A stretch of 64,000 nucleotides of DNA from JAJXWB01 sp047605445 (GCA_047605445.1 JASGFP010000002.1:45941-109940); one strand, 5' to 3'; positions 1 to 8,690 are shown, numbered from the stretch's first letter. A program made the numbers and translations. The notes: generated from the sequence alone by a model not told the origin.

Positions 1-468
1 CGAAGCTCATGAAGGAGAACCGAAAATTCCTCAGTCTCCATGTCGCGCCCAAGCGTCGTCGAGCCGACGAGATCCGTGAAAAGAATCGTCAGGCGACGCC
101 GCACGGGTGTATTCGGCGCTGAGGGGGCGTGGGGGCTCATATCGTTTGGATCAACTCAGTGGGTCGGACTTTTCATCCCGTCTCCTTCGGAGCCGGCGGC
201 GCGCCGCATCCGTCGAATGCCAATGCTACGCGGCAATTCATCGGATACCTATCCCTGCCGCAGGAATTACTATAGCGAAAGCGCGCGCTGTTTAGACCAC
301 GATCGCGCGTCCGAGCGGGGTCGGCGCCCCGCCGGTTCGTCGGGCCGTCCGATCCGGAAAATTGACGGCGCCGCCATCATCGTCGTCTATTTCGCCAAAC
401 TCACTCTGTCCGCACGCCGCCGCCCGTTCGCCAGCCGGCGCGCATTCGACCCAACGGGCCGCAGCGCA
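1..468. other. Left edge, no confident gene
   Basis: No gene is convincingly supported here. An open plus frame enters from the window edge and stops at position 120-122. It could be the last 39 or so residues of a gene that begins outside the window, but the peptide matches nothing I recognise. A minus-strand start at 41 running off the edge is equally possible. The rest, up to the epimerase start at 469, shows frame-inconsistent codon use. It probably contains the epimerase promoter, though I cannot point to clear -35/-10 elements. Confidence 0.4.
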
Positions 469-1455
469 ATGATCGACCGATCGCAACGGATTCTTGTCAC
501 CGGCGGACGCGGCTTCATCGGCTCGGCGCTTGTCGCCGCGCTCGCCCAGGCCGGATTTGCGGTGCGCGCGGGCGTGCGTCGGCCGGCTCTGGCTTTGGAT
601 GTCGCCGCCGATCTCGACGACGCTGCGCAGACGCGCGCGGCTGTCGACGGCGCGGCGCTCGTCGTTCACACGGCCTATGGCGAGCCCGGCGCAATGGCGC
701 GGCAATGCGCCGGCCTGCTCGCGGCGATGACGCAAGCGGGCGCCGACAGCCTCGTTTATTTCAGCTCGATCGCCGTCTACGGCGCGCGCGAGGGCGCCGT
801 TTTCGAACACGACGCCGCCGTCGGCCCGCTCGACGCCTATGCATCGGGTAAAGTGGCCTGCGAAGGCCTCGTCCATGCATGGGCCGGCGATCCCGCCCAC
901 GCCGACCGGCGCGCAATCATCGTGCGGCCAGGCGTCGTCTACGGCGCCGGCAGCCGCTACTGGATCGACCGGCTCTCCCAGCGCATACGCGCGGGCATGT
1001 GGGGCGATCTCGGCGCTTCTGGCGAGGGAACGGCGCCGCTCATCCATATCGACGATCTCGCCGACCTCTCGATCCGCGCCGCGCAGCGCCTGACGGGGCC
1101 GGGCGGCGACACGCTCCCGCGCGTCGTCGCGCTCAACGCGGTCGGGCTCGAGACGCCAAGTTGGAACGTCTATTTTCGGGCTCTGGCTGCGGCTGTCGGC
1201 GCGCCGGCCCTGCGCCCGCTCGACCCGGCGATACTCGCGCGGCAGGCGCCGCTCGCGCTCGCCGCCAAGGCGTGGCGACGACTCGGACTGCCGGGGTTCG
1301 AAAGGCAGGCGCTAATCCCGACGGGCGGCGAACTCGCCGTGTATGCGCGCAAAGCGAATTACGACACCGGCGCCGCGCGCCAGCTACTCGACTTTTCCCC
1401 GCGCGTGACAATGGCCGAAGGTCTGCGCCGCTCGATACATCAAGCGCAAGGCTAA
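469..1455 (+). CDS. NAD(P)-dependent sugar epimerase/dehydratase family protein
   Basis: This is an extended short-chain dehydrogenase (328 aa) of the NAD-dependent epimerase/dehydratase family, cytosolic. The nucleotide-binding glycine motif VTGGRGFIG sits near residues 10-18 and the catalytic YxxxK appears as YASGK in the middle of the protein. A serine-rich segment (VYFSSIAVYGA) supplies the usual Ser/Thr of the triad. I chose the ATG at 469 because the fold begins there. The open frame extends 143 codons upstream, but that part has no domain and poor codon use. No strong Shine-Dalgarno is visible. It stands alone and in the same direction as the catabolic genes that follow, so its substrate cannot be assigned. 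A nucleotide-sugar or hopanoid/sterol-type substrate is possible. Confidence 0.85.
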   Translation: MIDRSQRILVTGGRGFIGSALVAALAQAGFAVRAGVRRPALALDVAADLDDAAQTRAAVDGAALVVHTAYGEPGAMARQCAGLLAAMTQAGADSLVYFSSIAVYGAREGAVFEHDAAVGPLDAYASGKVACEGLVHAWAGDPAHADRRAIIVRPGVVYGAGSRYWIDRLSQRIRAGMWGDLGASGEGTAPLIHIDDLADLSIRAAQRLTGPGGDTLPRVVALNAVGLETPSWNVYFRALAAAVGAPALRPLDPAILARQAPLALAAKAWRRLGLPGFERQALIPTGGELAVYARKANYDTGAARQLLDFSPRVTMAEGLRRSIHQAQG

Positions 1456-1626
1456 CGGGACGGGCCGGCCGACAAGGCGGTTCCGACGGGCGAATGGCGA
1501 GACATTTTCCGGCGCGTCAGGCCCGGGCGTCGCAAGCATTCTCGCATGCGAGCCGGCCGCGGCGCGCATTTGCCGTCGCGCGTGGCGGCAGCTTACATTC
1601 GCCGCCCGGCGAAAGAGGCGAGGGAC

Positions 1627-2487
1627 ATGGCGGCGACGGTCGATATCGAGAAGCTTGCGGCCTGGAAGGGACGCTCGGAAACCGTCGAGGATCTGGCGAC
1701 GGCCTACCCGATCGCCGCGCTTTCCGCGACGCTCGACCGCGACGATTCCAAGCCGAAGGCCGGCGACATCGTGCCCGATCTCTGGCACTGGCTGTATTTC
1801 TTGCCTGTGCATCGCCAATCGGAAATTGGTCCCGATGGCCATGCCAAACGCGGCGGCTTTCTTCCGCCCGTCGAACTGCCGCGCCGCATGTGGGCGGGCA
1901 GCCGCTTCGATTTTCGTGAACCTCTGCGTATCGGCGACACGATCCGGCGCACGTCGACCATCGTCGATGTCACGGCGAAAACCGGAGCGACGGGGCAACT
2001 CGTATTCGTGCTGGTGCGGCACGAAATTTCCGGCTCCTCCGGCGGTTCCTTCACTGAAGAGCACGATATCGTCTATCGCGACATGCCCTCGCCCGGCGAA
2101 AGGCCGCCGCCGCCGAAGCCCGCGCCGGACGGCGCCGCATGGTCGCGCGACATTCATCCCGACGAGGTGTTGCTGTTTCGCTATTCGGCGCTGACCTTCA
2201 ACGGCCACCGCATTCACTACGACCGCCGCTATGTGACGGAGGTCGAGGGCTATCCGGGCCTGATCGTGCACGGGCCGCTGATCGCGACCCTGCTGGTCGA
2301 TCTCGCGCGCCGCAACGATCCACGGAAGCTCGCGTCCTTCCGCTTCCGCGCGATGAGCCCGCTGTTCGACATCGCGCCTTTTTCCGTGCATGGCGCGCCT
2401 GCCGCCGACGGAAAATCGGCAAAGCTCTGGGCGCGCAATGCGCAGGGCGGCCTCGCGATGGAAGCCGACGTCGGCTTTGCCGGCTGA
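1627..2487 (+). CDS. MaoC/HTD2-like acyl-CoA hydratase (mesaconyl-CoA hydratase type)
   Basis: This hotdog-fold protein of 286 aa has an N-terminal FAS1-type dehydratase domain and a C-terminal MaoC domain, like eukaryotic HTD2 and bacterial mesaconyl-C4-CoA hydratases. Such enzymes add or remove water across an enoyl-CoA double bond in the cytosol. The N-terminal half carries the WHWLYFLP and GGFLPP signatures of this subfamily. The C-terminal half carries FNGHRIHYD, the segment holding the Asp/His pair of MaoC enzymes. I chose the ATG at 1627 because a GAGG-rich ribosome-binding site lies just upstream, while the 27 residues before it look non-coding. It is followed after 10 nt by a thioesterase-like gene and then an IlvD-type dehydratase, so it probably works on a branched or dicarboxylic acyl-CoA. 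Confidence 0.85.
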   Translation: MAATVDIEKLAAWKGRSETVEDLATAYPIAALSATLDRDDSKPKAGDIVPDLWHWLYFLPVHRQSEIGPDGHAKRGGFLPPVELPRRMWAGSRFDFREPLRIGDTIRRTSTIVDVTAKTGATGQLVFVLVRHEISGSSGGSFTEEHDIVYRDMPSPGERPPPPKPAPDGAAWSRDIHPDEVLLFRYSALTFNGHRIHYDRRYVTEVEGYPGLIVHGPLIATLLVDLARRNDPRKLASFRFRAMSPLFDIAPFSVHGAPAADGKSAKLWARNAQGGLAMEADVGFAG

Positions 2488-2497
2488 TATCCGACAC

Positions 2498-3322
2498 ATG
2501 GATAACGACATGACCGACCTGCACCCGCTCGATCTCGCGACACGACTCGAGCGCGACGGAAATATCCTGCGCGGCGCGACGACGCCGGCCTATGCCAACA
2601 TGGCCGGGCCGTTCGGCGGCGTGACGGCCGCCGCTCTGCTCAACGCCGTGATGATCGACGAGCGGCGCCTTGCCGCTCCGATCGCGCTCACGGTCAATTT
2701 CTGCGGCGCCATCGCCGATGGCGCGTTCGAGATTTCGACGCGGCTCATACGCGGCGGCAAGAACACGCAGCACTGGTCGGTCGAACTCACCCAGAACGGC
2801 GCGACCGCCGCGACGGCGAGCATCGTCTGCGGCGTGCGCCGCCCGACATGGACGCATCTGCCGACCGCCGCGCCCAGGGCGCCTGCCTTCGCCGATGTGA
2901 AACCGCCGGATATTCCGCGCCCCATTTCCTGGGTGCAACGCTACGACATGCGTTTCATCGACGGCGATCTCGGCAAATTCCCGCGCAGCGATGGATTGTT
3001 GCGCCCGGCGCGCTCCCTCGTCTGGCTGCAGGACGCGCCGGCGCGCCCGCTCGACTTTCTCTCTCTCGCCGCGCTCTCGGACACTTTTCTCGTGCGCATC
3101 ATGGTGGTGCGCGGCACGTTCCAGCCGATGGCGACGGTGTCGATGACGACTTATTTCCACGTGGGCGGCGATGAATTGGCGCGTCTCGGCGCAGCGCCTG
3201 TACTGGGCGACGCCAATGCCGACGTGTTCCACGATTGCTTCGCCGACCAGACCTGCGCATTGTGGAGCGAAGACGGCAGGTTGCTGGCCAACGGCGTGCA
3301 GGTCACCTGGTACAAGGAATGA
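2498..3322 (+). CDS. TesB-like acyl-CoA thioesterase family protein
   Basis: This is a double-hotdog protein of about 274 aa resembling acyl-CoA thioesterase II/TesB-like family members, which hydrolyse or bind acyl-CoAs. The N-terminal hotdog has AGPFGGVTAAALLNAV, the typical start of the central helix. The second domain has WLQDAP and LSLAALSDT, typical of the family. Two starts are possible, ATG 2498 and ATG 2510. Neither has a strong ribosome-binding site, and translation is probably coupled to the preceding hydratase. It lies between a MaoC hydratase and an IlvD-type dehydratase with 4 to 10 nt spacings, so the three almost certainly form one transcript. The specific acyl group is unknown. 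Confidence 0.8.
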   Translation: MDNDMTDLHPLDLATRLERDGNILRGATTPAYANMAGPFGGVTAAALLNAVMIDERRLAAPIALTVNFCGAIADGAFEISTRLIRGGKNTQHWSVELTQNGATAATASIVCGVRRPTWTHLPTAAPRAPAFADVKPPDIPRPISWVQRYDMRFIDGDLGKFPRSDGLLRPARSLVWLQDAPARPLDFLSLAALSDTFLVRIMVVRGTFQPMATVSMTTYFHVGGDELARLGAAPVLGDANADVFHDCFADQTCALWSEDGRLLANGVQVTWYKE

Positions 3323-3326
3323 CGCC

Positions 3327-5033
3327 ATGACCACCGGCATGCGCAAGAGCCTCGCCAATTACGGCGACGCGGACTTTTCGCTCTTTCTGCGCAAGGCCTT
3401 CATCAAGGCGCTGGGCTATACGGACGAGGCGCTGTCGCGCCCCATCGTCGGCATCGTCGATACGCATTCCGGCTACAACGCCTGCCACGCCAATGCGCCC
3501 GATCTGATCGCGGCGACGAGCCGCGGCGTGATGCTGGCGGGCGGCATACCCGTACCCTTCCCGGTGATCTCGATCCAGGAGAGCTTTTCCAATCCGACCT
3601 CGATGTATCTGCGCAATCTCATGGCGATGGATACGGAAGAGATGATCCGCGCGCAGCCGATGGATTCCGTGATCCTGATCGGCGGCTGCGACAAGACCGT
3701 GCCCGCGCTGCTGATGGGCGCGGCGAGCGCCGACGTTCCCGCAATCATGCTCGTCACTGGCCCGATGCTGGCTGGTTCCTTTCGCGGCGAACGTATCGGC
3801 GCCTGCACGGACTGCCGGCGCTTCTGGGCGCGTTTTCGCGCGGGCGAAATCGACGCCGAGACGGTCGAAGCCGCCAACTCGGAACTCGCGCCCACCGTGG
3901 GCACATGTTCCGTCATGGGCACGGCGTCGACTATGGCGCTCGCTGTGGAAGCGCTCGGCATGATGCTGCCGGGCGCGGCGTCTGCGCCTGCCGTCTCCGC
4001 CGAGCGGCGCAGGCTTGCGGAACAGACCGGCGCGCGCGCTGTCGCGATCGCCGCCGAGAAGGTCAAGCCATCGCAGATCATGACGCCGGCCGCCTTCACG
4101 AATGCGCTACGGGTGGTGCTCGCGGCCGGCGGGTCGACCAACGCCATCATTCATCTGACAGCAATGGCGGGACGACTCGGCATCGGCGTCGATCTGGAGA
4201 AATTCGATGCGCTTGGCGGCCAGACGCCCGTGCTCGTCGACATGAAGCCGACCGGCGCGCATTACCTCGAAGACCTGCACAAGGCCGGCGGTTGCGCGAC
4301 GGTGCTGCGCGAAATCCGCGACCAGCTGACGCTCGACTGCATGACCATTGCAGGCAGGACGCTCGGCGAGACGATCGACGCTGCGCCGTCATGGCCGCAG
4401 GATGTCGTTCGTCCGCGCTCCAATCCCATTCATTCGGGCGGCAGCATCGCGGTGCTGCGCGGCAATCTGGCGCCGGACGGCGCCATCATCAAACAATCGG
4501 CCGCGACCGCCGCGCTGCTGCAGCACGAAGGCCGCGCGTTGGTGTTCGACTCGCTCGCCGATCTAGCCGCACGGCTCGACGACCCCGCGCTCGACGTGCG
4601 CGCCGACGACGTGCTCGTGCTGCGCAACGCCGGACCCAAGGGCGCGCCGGGCATGCCGGAGGCCGGCTACATTCCGATCCCGAAAAAGCTCGCGAGCGCC
4701 GGCGTGAAGGACATGGTGCGCATTTCCGATGCGCGCATGAGCGGCACGGCCTTCGGCTCGATCGTTCTGCACATCGCGCCGGAATCCGCCGATGGCGGGC
4801 CGCTGGCGCTGGTGCAGAACGGCGACCGCATTCGGCTGGATACGGCGGGACGGCGGATCGACCTGCTCGTCGGCGACGAGGAACTCGCGACACGTCGCGC
4901 GGCGCTGCCGCCGCTGCCGGGCGGCGAGGGCAAGCGCGGCTACGAGAAGCTTTACTTCGAGACGGTGACGCAGGCGGGACAGGGCTGCGATTTCGATTTC
5001 TGCATTCCCGAGATCGTGCGGACGATTCCGTGA
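3327..5033 (+). CDS. IlvD/Edd family dehydratase (sugar-acid dehydratase type)
   Basis: This 568-aa iron-sulfur dehydratase belongs to the family of dihydroxy-acid dehydratase and L-arabinonate/D-xylonate dehydratases. It removes water from a 2,3-dihydroxy or aldonic acid to give a 2-keto acid. The cluster ligands are visible: C53 in HSGYNAC, C121 in GGCDKT and C194 in GTCSVMGTAS. The GTCSVMGTAST form and the overall length favour the sugar-acid subgroup over housekeeping IlvD. ATG 3327 follows AAGGAATGACGCC and starts the conserved part. The frame before it overlaps the thioesterase gene in another phase. A DapA/NanA-type aldolase and an RraA-like protein converge from the other side. Dehydration followed by retro-aldol cleavage of a 2-keto-3-deoxy acid would be a coherent pathway. 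Confidence 0.9.
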   Translation: MTTGMRKSLANYGDADFSLFLRKAFIKALGYTDEALSRPIVGIVDTHSGYNACHANAPDLIAATSRGVMLAGGIPVPFPVISIQESFSNPTSMYLRNLMAMDTEEMIRAQPMDSVILIGGCDKTVPALLMGAASADVPAIMLVTGPMLAGSFRGERIGACTDCRRFWARFRAGEIDAETVEAANSELAPTVGTCSVMGTASTMALAVEALGMMLPGAASAPAVSAERRRLAEQTGARAVAIAAEKVKPSQIMTPAAFTNALRVVLAAGGSTNAIIHLTAMAGRLGIGVDLEKFDALGGQTPVLVDMKPTGAHYLEDLHKAGGCATVLREIRDQLTLDCMTIAGRTLGETIDAAPSWPQDVVRPRSNPIHSGGSIAVLRGNLAPDGAIIKQSAATAALLQHEGRALVFDSLADLAARLDDPALDVRADDVLVLRNAGPKGAPGMPEAGYIPIPKKLASAGVKDMVRISDARMSGTAFGSIVLHIAPESADGGPLALVQNGDRIRLDTAGRRIDLLVGDEELATRRAALPPLPGGEGKRGYEKLYFETVTQAGQGCDFDFCIPEIVRTIP

Positions 5034-5041
5034 TGCTTTCC

Positions 5042-5059
5042 TCTCCTGCAAGCAGGAGA
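5042..5059. terminator. Inverted repeat between convergent genes
   Basis: Perfect 8-bp arms TCTCCTGC and GCAGGAGA meet around AA in the 37-bp gap between two converging genes. It can fold on either strand, so it may act as a shared terminator. No long T-run follows on either side, so a Rho-independent function is not certain. Confidence 0.45.
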
Positions 5060-5070
5060 AGGAGGGCGCG

Positions 5071-6000
5071 TCACACCGCCGCGCGCTCGTCCACGCGCGC
5101 CAAACGCTGCAGCAGGTAATCCACTTCCGCCTTCGCGGTCGCGGTCAGTCCTGCGCCGGGTTTGCGCTGCGCGTCGTGCGTGAGAATTCCGCGCTTCATC
5201 AGAGCATATTTGCGCACGGCCAGCCCTGCGCCCGGCTGCTGCTCGTAGCGCAGCAGCGGCAGATGCGCGTCGAATAGATCGTGCGCGCGGTCGCGCTCGC
5301 CGGCCTTCGAGAAGCGAACGACATCGATCAGCATTTCAGGAAAGGCGTAGCCGGTATTGGAGCCGTCAGCGCCGCGCTCCATCTCGAAATCGAGGAACAG
5401 GCCGCCGTTGGCGACGAGGATCGACAGCGGCTTCAGCGCGCCTTCCGCCTGCCATTTGCGCAGGGTGGAAATCTTCTCGAGCCCCGGCCAATCCTCCGCC
5501 TTGAGCATCACGCAATTGGCGTTGTCGGTCGCGATGCGGCGGATGACGCCGGGCGTCATGACGACGCTGGTGATGAGCGGATAGTCCTGCACGACGAAGG
5601 GCGCATCCGCTCCGATGGCGTCGGCGGCCTGCGCGTAATAGGTCACGATCTGGTCGTCGGTGCGCAGGGCGCTCGGCGGCGCAATCATGACGCCGGCCGC
5701 GCCCGCCTCCATCGCCTCGCGGGCGAGCGCGCGCATGGCGGCGAAGCCCGGCGCGGAGACGCCGACGACGATCGGCTTGCCGGCCATGATCGCGACCGCA
5801 CGCTTGACGATGGCAAGCGATTCCTGCGGCTCGAGCTTCGGCGCCTCGCCCATGATGCCGAGCACGGTGACGCCATCGGAGCCGATGCGCGCATAGAAGT
5901 CGAAGAGGCGGTCGACGCTCGCCCAGTCGATCGCGCCGTCAGGCGAAAACGGAGTCGGGGCGATGGGGAAGACGCCTGATGCGGCGGGCGTAAGTCTCAT
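5071..6000 (-). CDS. DapA/NanA-family (beta/alpha)8 aldolase
   Basis: This 309-aa class I lyase belongs to the dihydrodipicolinate synthase/N-acetylneuraminate lyase family, whose members make or cleave carbon-carbon bonds next to a keto acid through a lysine Schiff base. The likely Schiff-base lysine is in CVMLKAED and the catalytic tyrosine in VQDYP. The GxxGE loop is GIMGE, where most members have GTTGE. ATG 6000 overlaps the stop of the upstream RraA-like gene by 4 nt (ATGA on the minus strand), which indicates translational coupling. A longer open frame upstream runs through RraA and is not real. Pairing with an RraA-fold protein and an IlvD-type dehydratase suggests keto-deoxy-acid catabolism rather than lysine biosynthesis. 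Confidence 0.88.
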   Translation of the reverse strand: MRLTPAASGVFPIAPTPFSPDGAIDWASVDRLFDFYARIGSDGVTVLGIMGEAPKLEPQESLAIVKRAVAIMAGKPIVVGVSAPGFAAMRALAREAMEAGAAGVMIAPPSALRTDDQIVTYYAQAADAIGADAPFVVQDYPLITSVVMTPGVIRRIATDNANCVMLKAEDWPGLEKISTLRKWQAEGALKPLSILVANGGLFLDFEMERGADGSNTGYAFPEMLIDVVRFSKAGERDRAHDLFDAHLPLLRYEQQPGAGLAVRKYALMKRGILTHDAQRKPGAGLTATAKAEVDYLLQRLARVDERAAV

Positions 6001-6698
6001 TTCTTCTTCCACGCCTCGTAGCGCGCCTTGGTCGCTTCGTTCATCGGATAAAGACCCGGCAGTTTCTCGCCGCGGCCGACCTCCTCCATGATCCAGCCTT
6101 CCATCCGCTCCTGCTCCGGCGCGGTGGCCAGCACATGGTCGAGCACGGCTTGCGGGATCAACACGCAGCCGTCGTCGTCGGCGACGATCACGTCGTCGGG
6201 GAAGACCGCAACGCCGCCACAGCCGATCGGCTCCGCCCAGTTCACGAATGTCAGGCCCGTCACCGAGGACGGGGCGGCCACGCCCGCGCACCAGATCGGC
6301 AGGTTGGTGGACAGAACGCCGGCGAGATCGCGGACGACGCCGTCCGTCACCATGGCGGTCACGTTCCGCTTGGCCATACGGGCGCAGAGAATATCGCCGA
6401 AGACGCCGGCGTCCTGCACGCCCATGGCGTCGATGACCGTAATCACGCCCTCTGGCATCGCCTCGATGGCGGAGCGGGTCGAAATCGGATTGCCCCAGGA
6501 TTCGGGCGTCGCCAGATCCTCGCGAGCCGGGACGAAGCGCAGGGTGAAGGCCGGCCCGACGAGGCGCGGCTGCCCCGTCCGGATCGGCTTTGCGCCGCGA
6601 ATCCAGACGTTGCGCAGGCCCTTTTTCAGCAGGACCGTCGTGATCGTGGCAGTCGAAACGGTCTTCAACGTGGCGATTGCCTGGGCGTCGAGCGACAT
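5997..6698 (-). CDS. RraA-fold protein, probable 4-hydroxy-4-methyl-2-oxoglutarate-type aldolase
   Basis: This 233-aa protein has the RraA/HMG aldolase fold. Family members are metal-dependent aldolases or decarboxylases acting on pyruvate-containing acids, and E. coli RraA itself inhibits RNase E. Its family segments include GPAFTLRFV, VITVIDAMG, the VTDGVVRD loop (Asp and Arg used in catalysis), and DDVIVADDDGCVLIP near the C-terminus. An AAGGAG site sits 6 nt before the ATG. It is the first gene of a two-gene minus-strand operon with the DapA-like aldolase. The longer C-terminus relative to RraA and the catabolic context favour an aldolase over an RNase regulator. Confidence 0.87.
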   Translation of the reverse strand: MSLDAQAIATLKTVSTATITTVLLKKGLRNVWIRGAKPIRTGQPRLVGPAFTLRFVPAREDLATPESWGNPISTRSAIEAMPEGVITVIDAMGVQDAGVFGDILCARMAKRNVTAMVTDGVVRDLAGVLSTNLPIWCAGVAAPSSVTGLTFVNWAEPIGCGGVAVFPDDVIVADDDGCVLIPQAVLDHVLATAPEQERMEGWIMEEVGRGEKLPGLYPMNEATKARYEAWKKK

Positions 6699-6890
6699 GG
6701 GGGCTCCTTGCGGTCTCGGTCAAAGCCGACGTAGCATGCCAGCGCGCAGGACAAAACAGCAGCGGACACATGCCGGAATTGCAAAGCATTTTTGCACCGC
6801 AAAGGGTTGCGGTGGGGCGAGCGCTCTGGCATTGAACGCGCGCGCCTTTCGCGCCCGCATCCCTCAGCCAAAACATTCAGCAAAGGCCCA

Positions 6891-7334
6891 ATGCGCTCTT
6901 TCAACGGATCACGCTTTCAGGATCGCCAGACCGCCGCCGCAGACGCCCGTAAGGCTCTCATCGACAAGTTCCAGAACCGCCCCGGCGCAGACGACCCGGC
7001 GGTTCAGGCGCGCGCCGCCGAGCGGCAGGCCATTGTCGAGGCCCGCAAAATCCGCGAAGCCGAAAAGGCCGAACGCAGGGCCAAGGAAGAAGCCGAGCGC
7101 GCCGTCCAGCGCGCCCGCGAGGAGGCAGAGCGCCTGGCCCGCGAGGCCGAGGAGGCCCGCCTGCGCGAACAGGAGCGGGTGCGCCTCGAGGCCGAAGAAG
7201 CCAAGAAGCGCGAGGAAGACGCCCAGCTCAAGGCGATGATGGAGGCCGAGAAGAAGGCCGAGCGCGACGCCCGATACGCCGCCCGCAAGGCCCGCAAGGC
7301 CGAGCGCCGGACCATGCTCGAGCGCATGTGGTAA
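6891..7334 (+). CDS. DUF6481-type charged coiled-coil protein
   Basis: This 147-aa cytosolic protein is dominated by Ala, Glu, Arg and Lys. A short N-terminal segment (MRSFNGSRFQDRQ) precedes a nearly uninterrupted helix from about residue 35 to the end, built from EAER/EEAE-type repeats that should form a long coiled coil. The N-terminal signature followed by the charged coil matches what I remember of the DUF6481 family, common in alphaproteobacteria and of unknown function. ATG 6891 is preferred because the conserved N-terminus begins there. The 33 codons upstream lack conservation features. A clear hairpin terminator follows the stop. No interaction partner can be inferred from neighbours. 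Confidence 0.75.
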   Translation: MRSFNGSRFQDRQTAAADARKALIDKFQNRPGADDPAVQARAAERQAIVEARKIREAEKAERRAKEEAERAVQRAREEAERLAREAEEARLREQERVRLEAEEAKKREEDAQLKAMMEAEKKAERDARYAARKARKAERRTMLERMW

Positions 7335-7360
7335 GCGGCTTTACGCCGCTTTTGCTTCTT
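7333..7360 (+). terminator. Rho-independent terminator of the coiled-coil gene
   Basis: The 7-bp arms AAGCGGC (7333-7339) and GCCGCTT (7345-7351) enclose a TTTAC loop and are followed by TTGCTTCTT. The hairpin begins at the stop codon of the coiled-coil gene, in the right orientation to end its transcript. Confidence 0.65.
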
Positions 7361-7559
7361 GCCCGATTTTCTGCGGCTCGCGGTTCGTCTCCGCGAGCTT
7401 TTCGCGCAGGAGCGCGACGTTGCAGTCGGGCGCATGCGCCGCATTCCAGGCGACAGCGTCCAGACGCGGACGGGCCGGCGGGTGCGACAGGGCGTCTGGC
7501 GTACGGCGGTTCTGATGCAATTCGGGCCGGATCATCGCAAAGTCCTCCAACCGGCGCAT
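7341..7559 (-). CDS. Small hypothetical protein
   Basis: This possible 72-aa protein converges on the coiled-coil gene. It is hydrophilic with no signal peptide or membrane segment. The C-terminal third (VALLREKLAETNREPQKIG) looks like a genuine amphipathic helix, which is why I keep it. ATG 7559 or the ATG eight codons later could start it. Neither has a strong ribosome-binding site. Its stop lies within the hairpin that ends the opposing gene. It may equally be a chance frame in GC-rich DNA. Confidence 0.4.
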   Translation of the reverse strand: MRRLEDFAMIRPELHQNRRTPDALSHPPARPRLDAVAWNAAHAPDCNVALLREKLAETNREPQKIGQEAKAA

Positions 7560-7760
7560 GAAAGCGCGCCTGGACGGACCGCGAGGTTAAAATCGCAAGC
7601 TCGCGCCGGGCTTTGGCCATTCGCGATGAACGGCGCGCTGCGCAAATAGCTGCAATTCGATCGATCGGCTTGCCCGCGCGCGCGACGACGTTGATCCTGC
7701 GCAACGCGGGGGCGCTGCGACGCGCCTATGCAAAGGGCGGATTGACCGAGGAGAATTGCC

Positions 7761-8582
7761 GTGAAGGACATCATGGTCGTCATGGAGCGCGCGGCGGACG
7801 CCGAGGCGCTTGCGACATTCACACACAGCCTGACGGAAGCGATGGACTCCCATGCGACCGTCGTCGGCGTCATCCAGCAATTGCCGCCGGCGCCCGCCTT
7901 CATGGGCGAATTCCCGTATGAGCTGGTGCAAAGCGCGCTGGAAGCAGGCAACCGTGAAATCTCGGAGGGGTATGCACGCTTCGAGAAGGCGGCCACCCGG
8001 CCCGGCGCGTGCGAGCTCGCCAAGATCGAGCCCGCCCCCGGCAATGCGCCGAGCGCCGTCGCCCGCCTCGCCCGCAATTTCGATCTCACGATCGGCGTGC
8101 AGCCGTCCGGCGCCGACCAGAGCGCCAGCAGCGCGCTTCTCGAAGGCGTTCTCTTCCACTCGGGCCGTCCGCTGCTGATCCTGCCCTATATCCACCGCGG
8201 TCCGGCGAAACTCGGCCGCGTGATCGTCGCCTGGGACGGCGGCGCGACCGCCGCGCGCGCAGTGTCCTGCGCCATGCCGCTGCTCAAGCGCGCGGGACGG
8301 GTCGAGATCGTGACCATGGTCAACGGCAAACGCTCGACCAGCGACCTGCCGGGGTTCGACATCACCCGCAATCTCGCGCGCCACGGCATCAACGCCGAAT
8401 TGAAGACCCTGCCGAAGGGCGACGACGTCGGTTCGCTGATTCTGTCCTACGCGGCGGACGAGAACGCCGACATGCTCGTCATGGGCGGCTACGGCCATTC
8501 GCGCCTGCGCGAATTCGTGCTGGGCGGCGCGACACGCACCATTCTCGGCTCGATGACGCTGCCGGTGTTCATGGCGCACTAA
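7761..8582 (+). CDS. Universal stress protein (UspA family, two-domain)
   Basis: This 273-aa protein contains two UspA-like alpha/beta domains in tandem. The C-terminal domain ends with MGGYGHSRLREFVLGGATR, which fits the ATP-binding pattern G-2x-G-9x-G(S/T) of the ATP-type universal stress proteins. The N-terminal domain is degenerate and lacks this motif, as is usual in tandem forms. The start is GTG 7761 behind GAGGAGAATTGCC. Such proteins accumulate in stress and stationary phase and bind nucleotides in the cytosol. The gene stands alone, with a large inverted repeat immediately downstream. Confidence 0.9.
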   Translation: MKDIMVVMERAADAEALATFTHSLTEAMDSHATVVGVIQQLPPAPAFMGEFPYELVQSALEAGNREISEGYARFEKAATRPGACELAKIEPAPGNAPSAVARLARNFDLTIGVQPSGADQSASSALLEGVLFHSGRPLLILPYIHRGPAKLGRVIVAWDGGATAARAVSCAMPLLKRAGRVEIVTMVNGKRSTSDLPGFDITRNLARHGINAELKTLPKGDDVGSLILSYAADENADMLVMGGYGHSRLREFVLGGATRTILGSMTLPVFMAH

Positions 8583-8588
8583 AGCATA

Positions 8589-8690
8589 GCGCTGTCATCC
8601 CGGACGGCCGCAGGCCAATACGGGATGACAGCGCGTGACATGCTGGTCTGTATCCCGGCTCTCCGTTTCGCTACGGTCGGGATGACAGTT
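8589..8690. repeat. Tandem GTCATCCCG-type palindromic elements
   Basis: A 14-bp perfect inverted repeat (GCGCTGTCATCCCG at 8589-8602, its complement at 8631-8644) is followed by a second, weaker hairpin with ATCCCG and CGGGAT arms around 8655-8686. Together they fill the gap between a plus-strand and a minus-strand gene. They resemble dispersed intergenic palindromes of alphaproteobacteria and could also terminate both transcripts. Confidence 0.6.

Noticed and set aside
1..122. An open plus-strand frame entering from the window edge, ending at 120-122
   Set aside because: The 39 residues show no domain and the start is outside the window, so I could not tell it from chance.
292..1047. A long minus-strand frame opposite the first epimerase
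   Set aside because: It is the antisense shadow of the epimerase gene, with no family motifs.
5071..6876. A 601-codon frame suggesting a fusion of the RraA-like and DapA-like genes
   Set aside because: The upstream half is an out-of-phase reading of the RraA gene. The real aldolase starts at 6000 with an ATGA overlap.
8589..8690. CRISPR-like repeat array
   Set aside because: Only two dissimilar hairpins without regular spacers; no CRISPR array is visible anywhere in the window.
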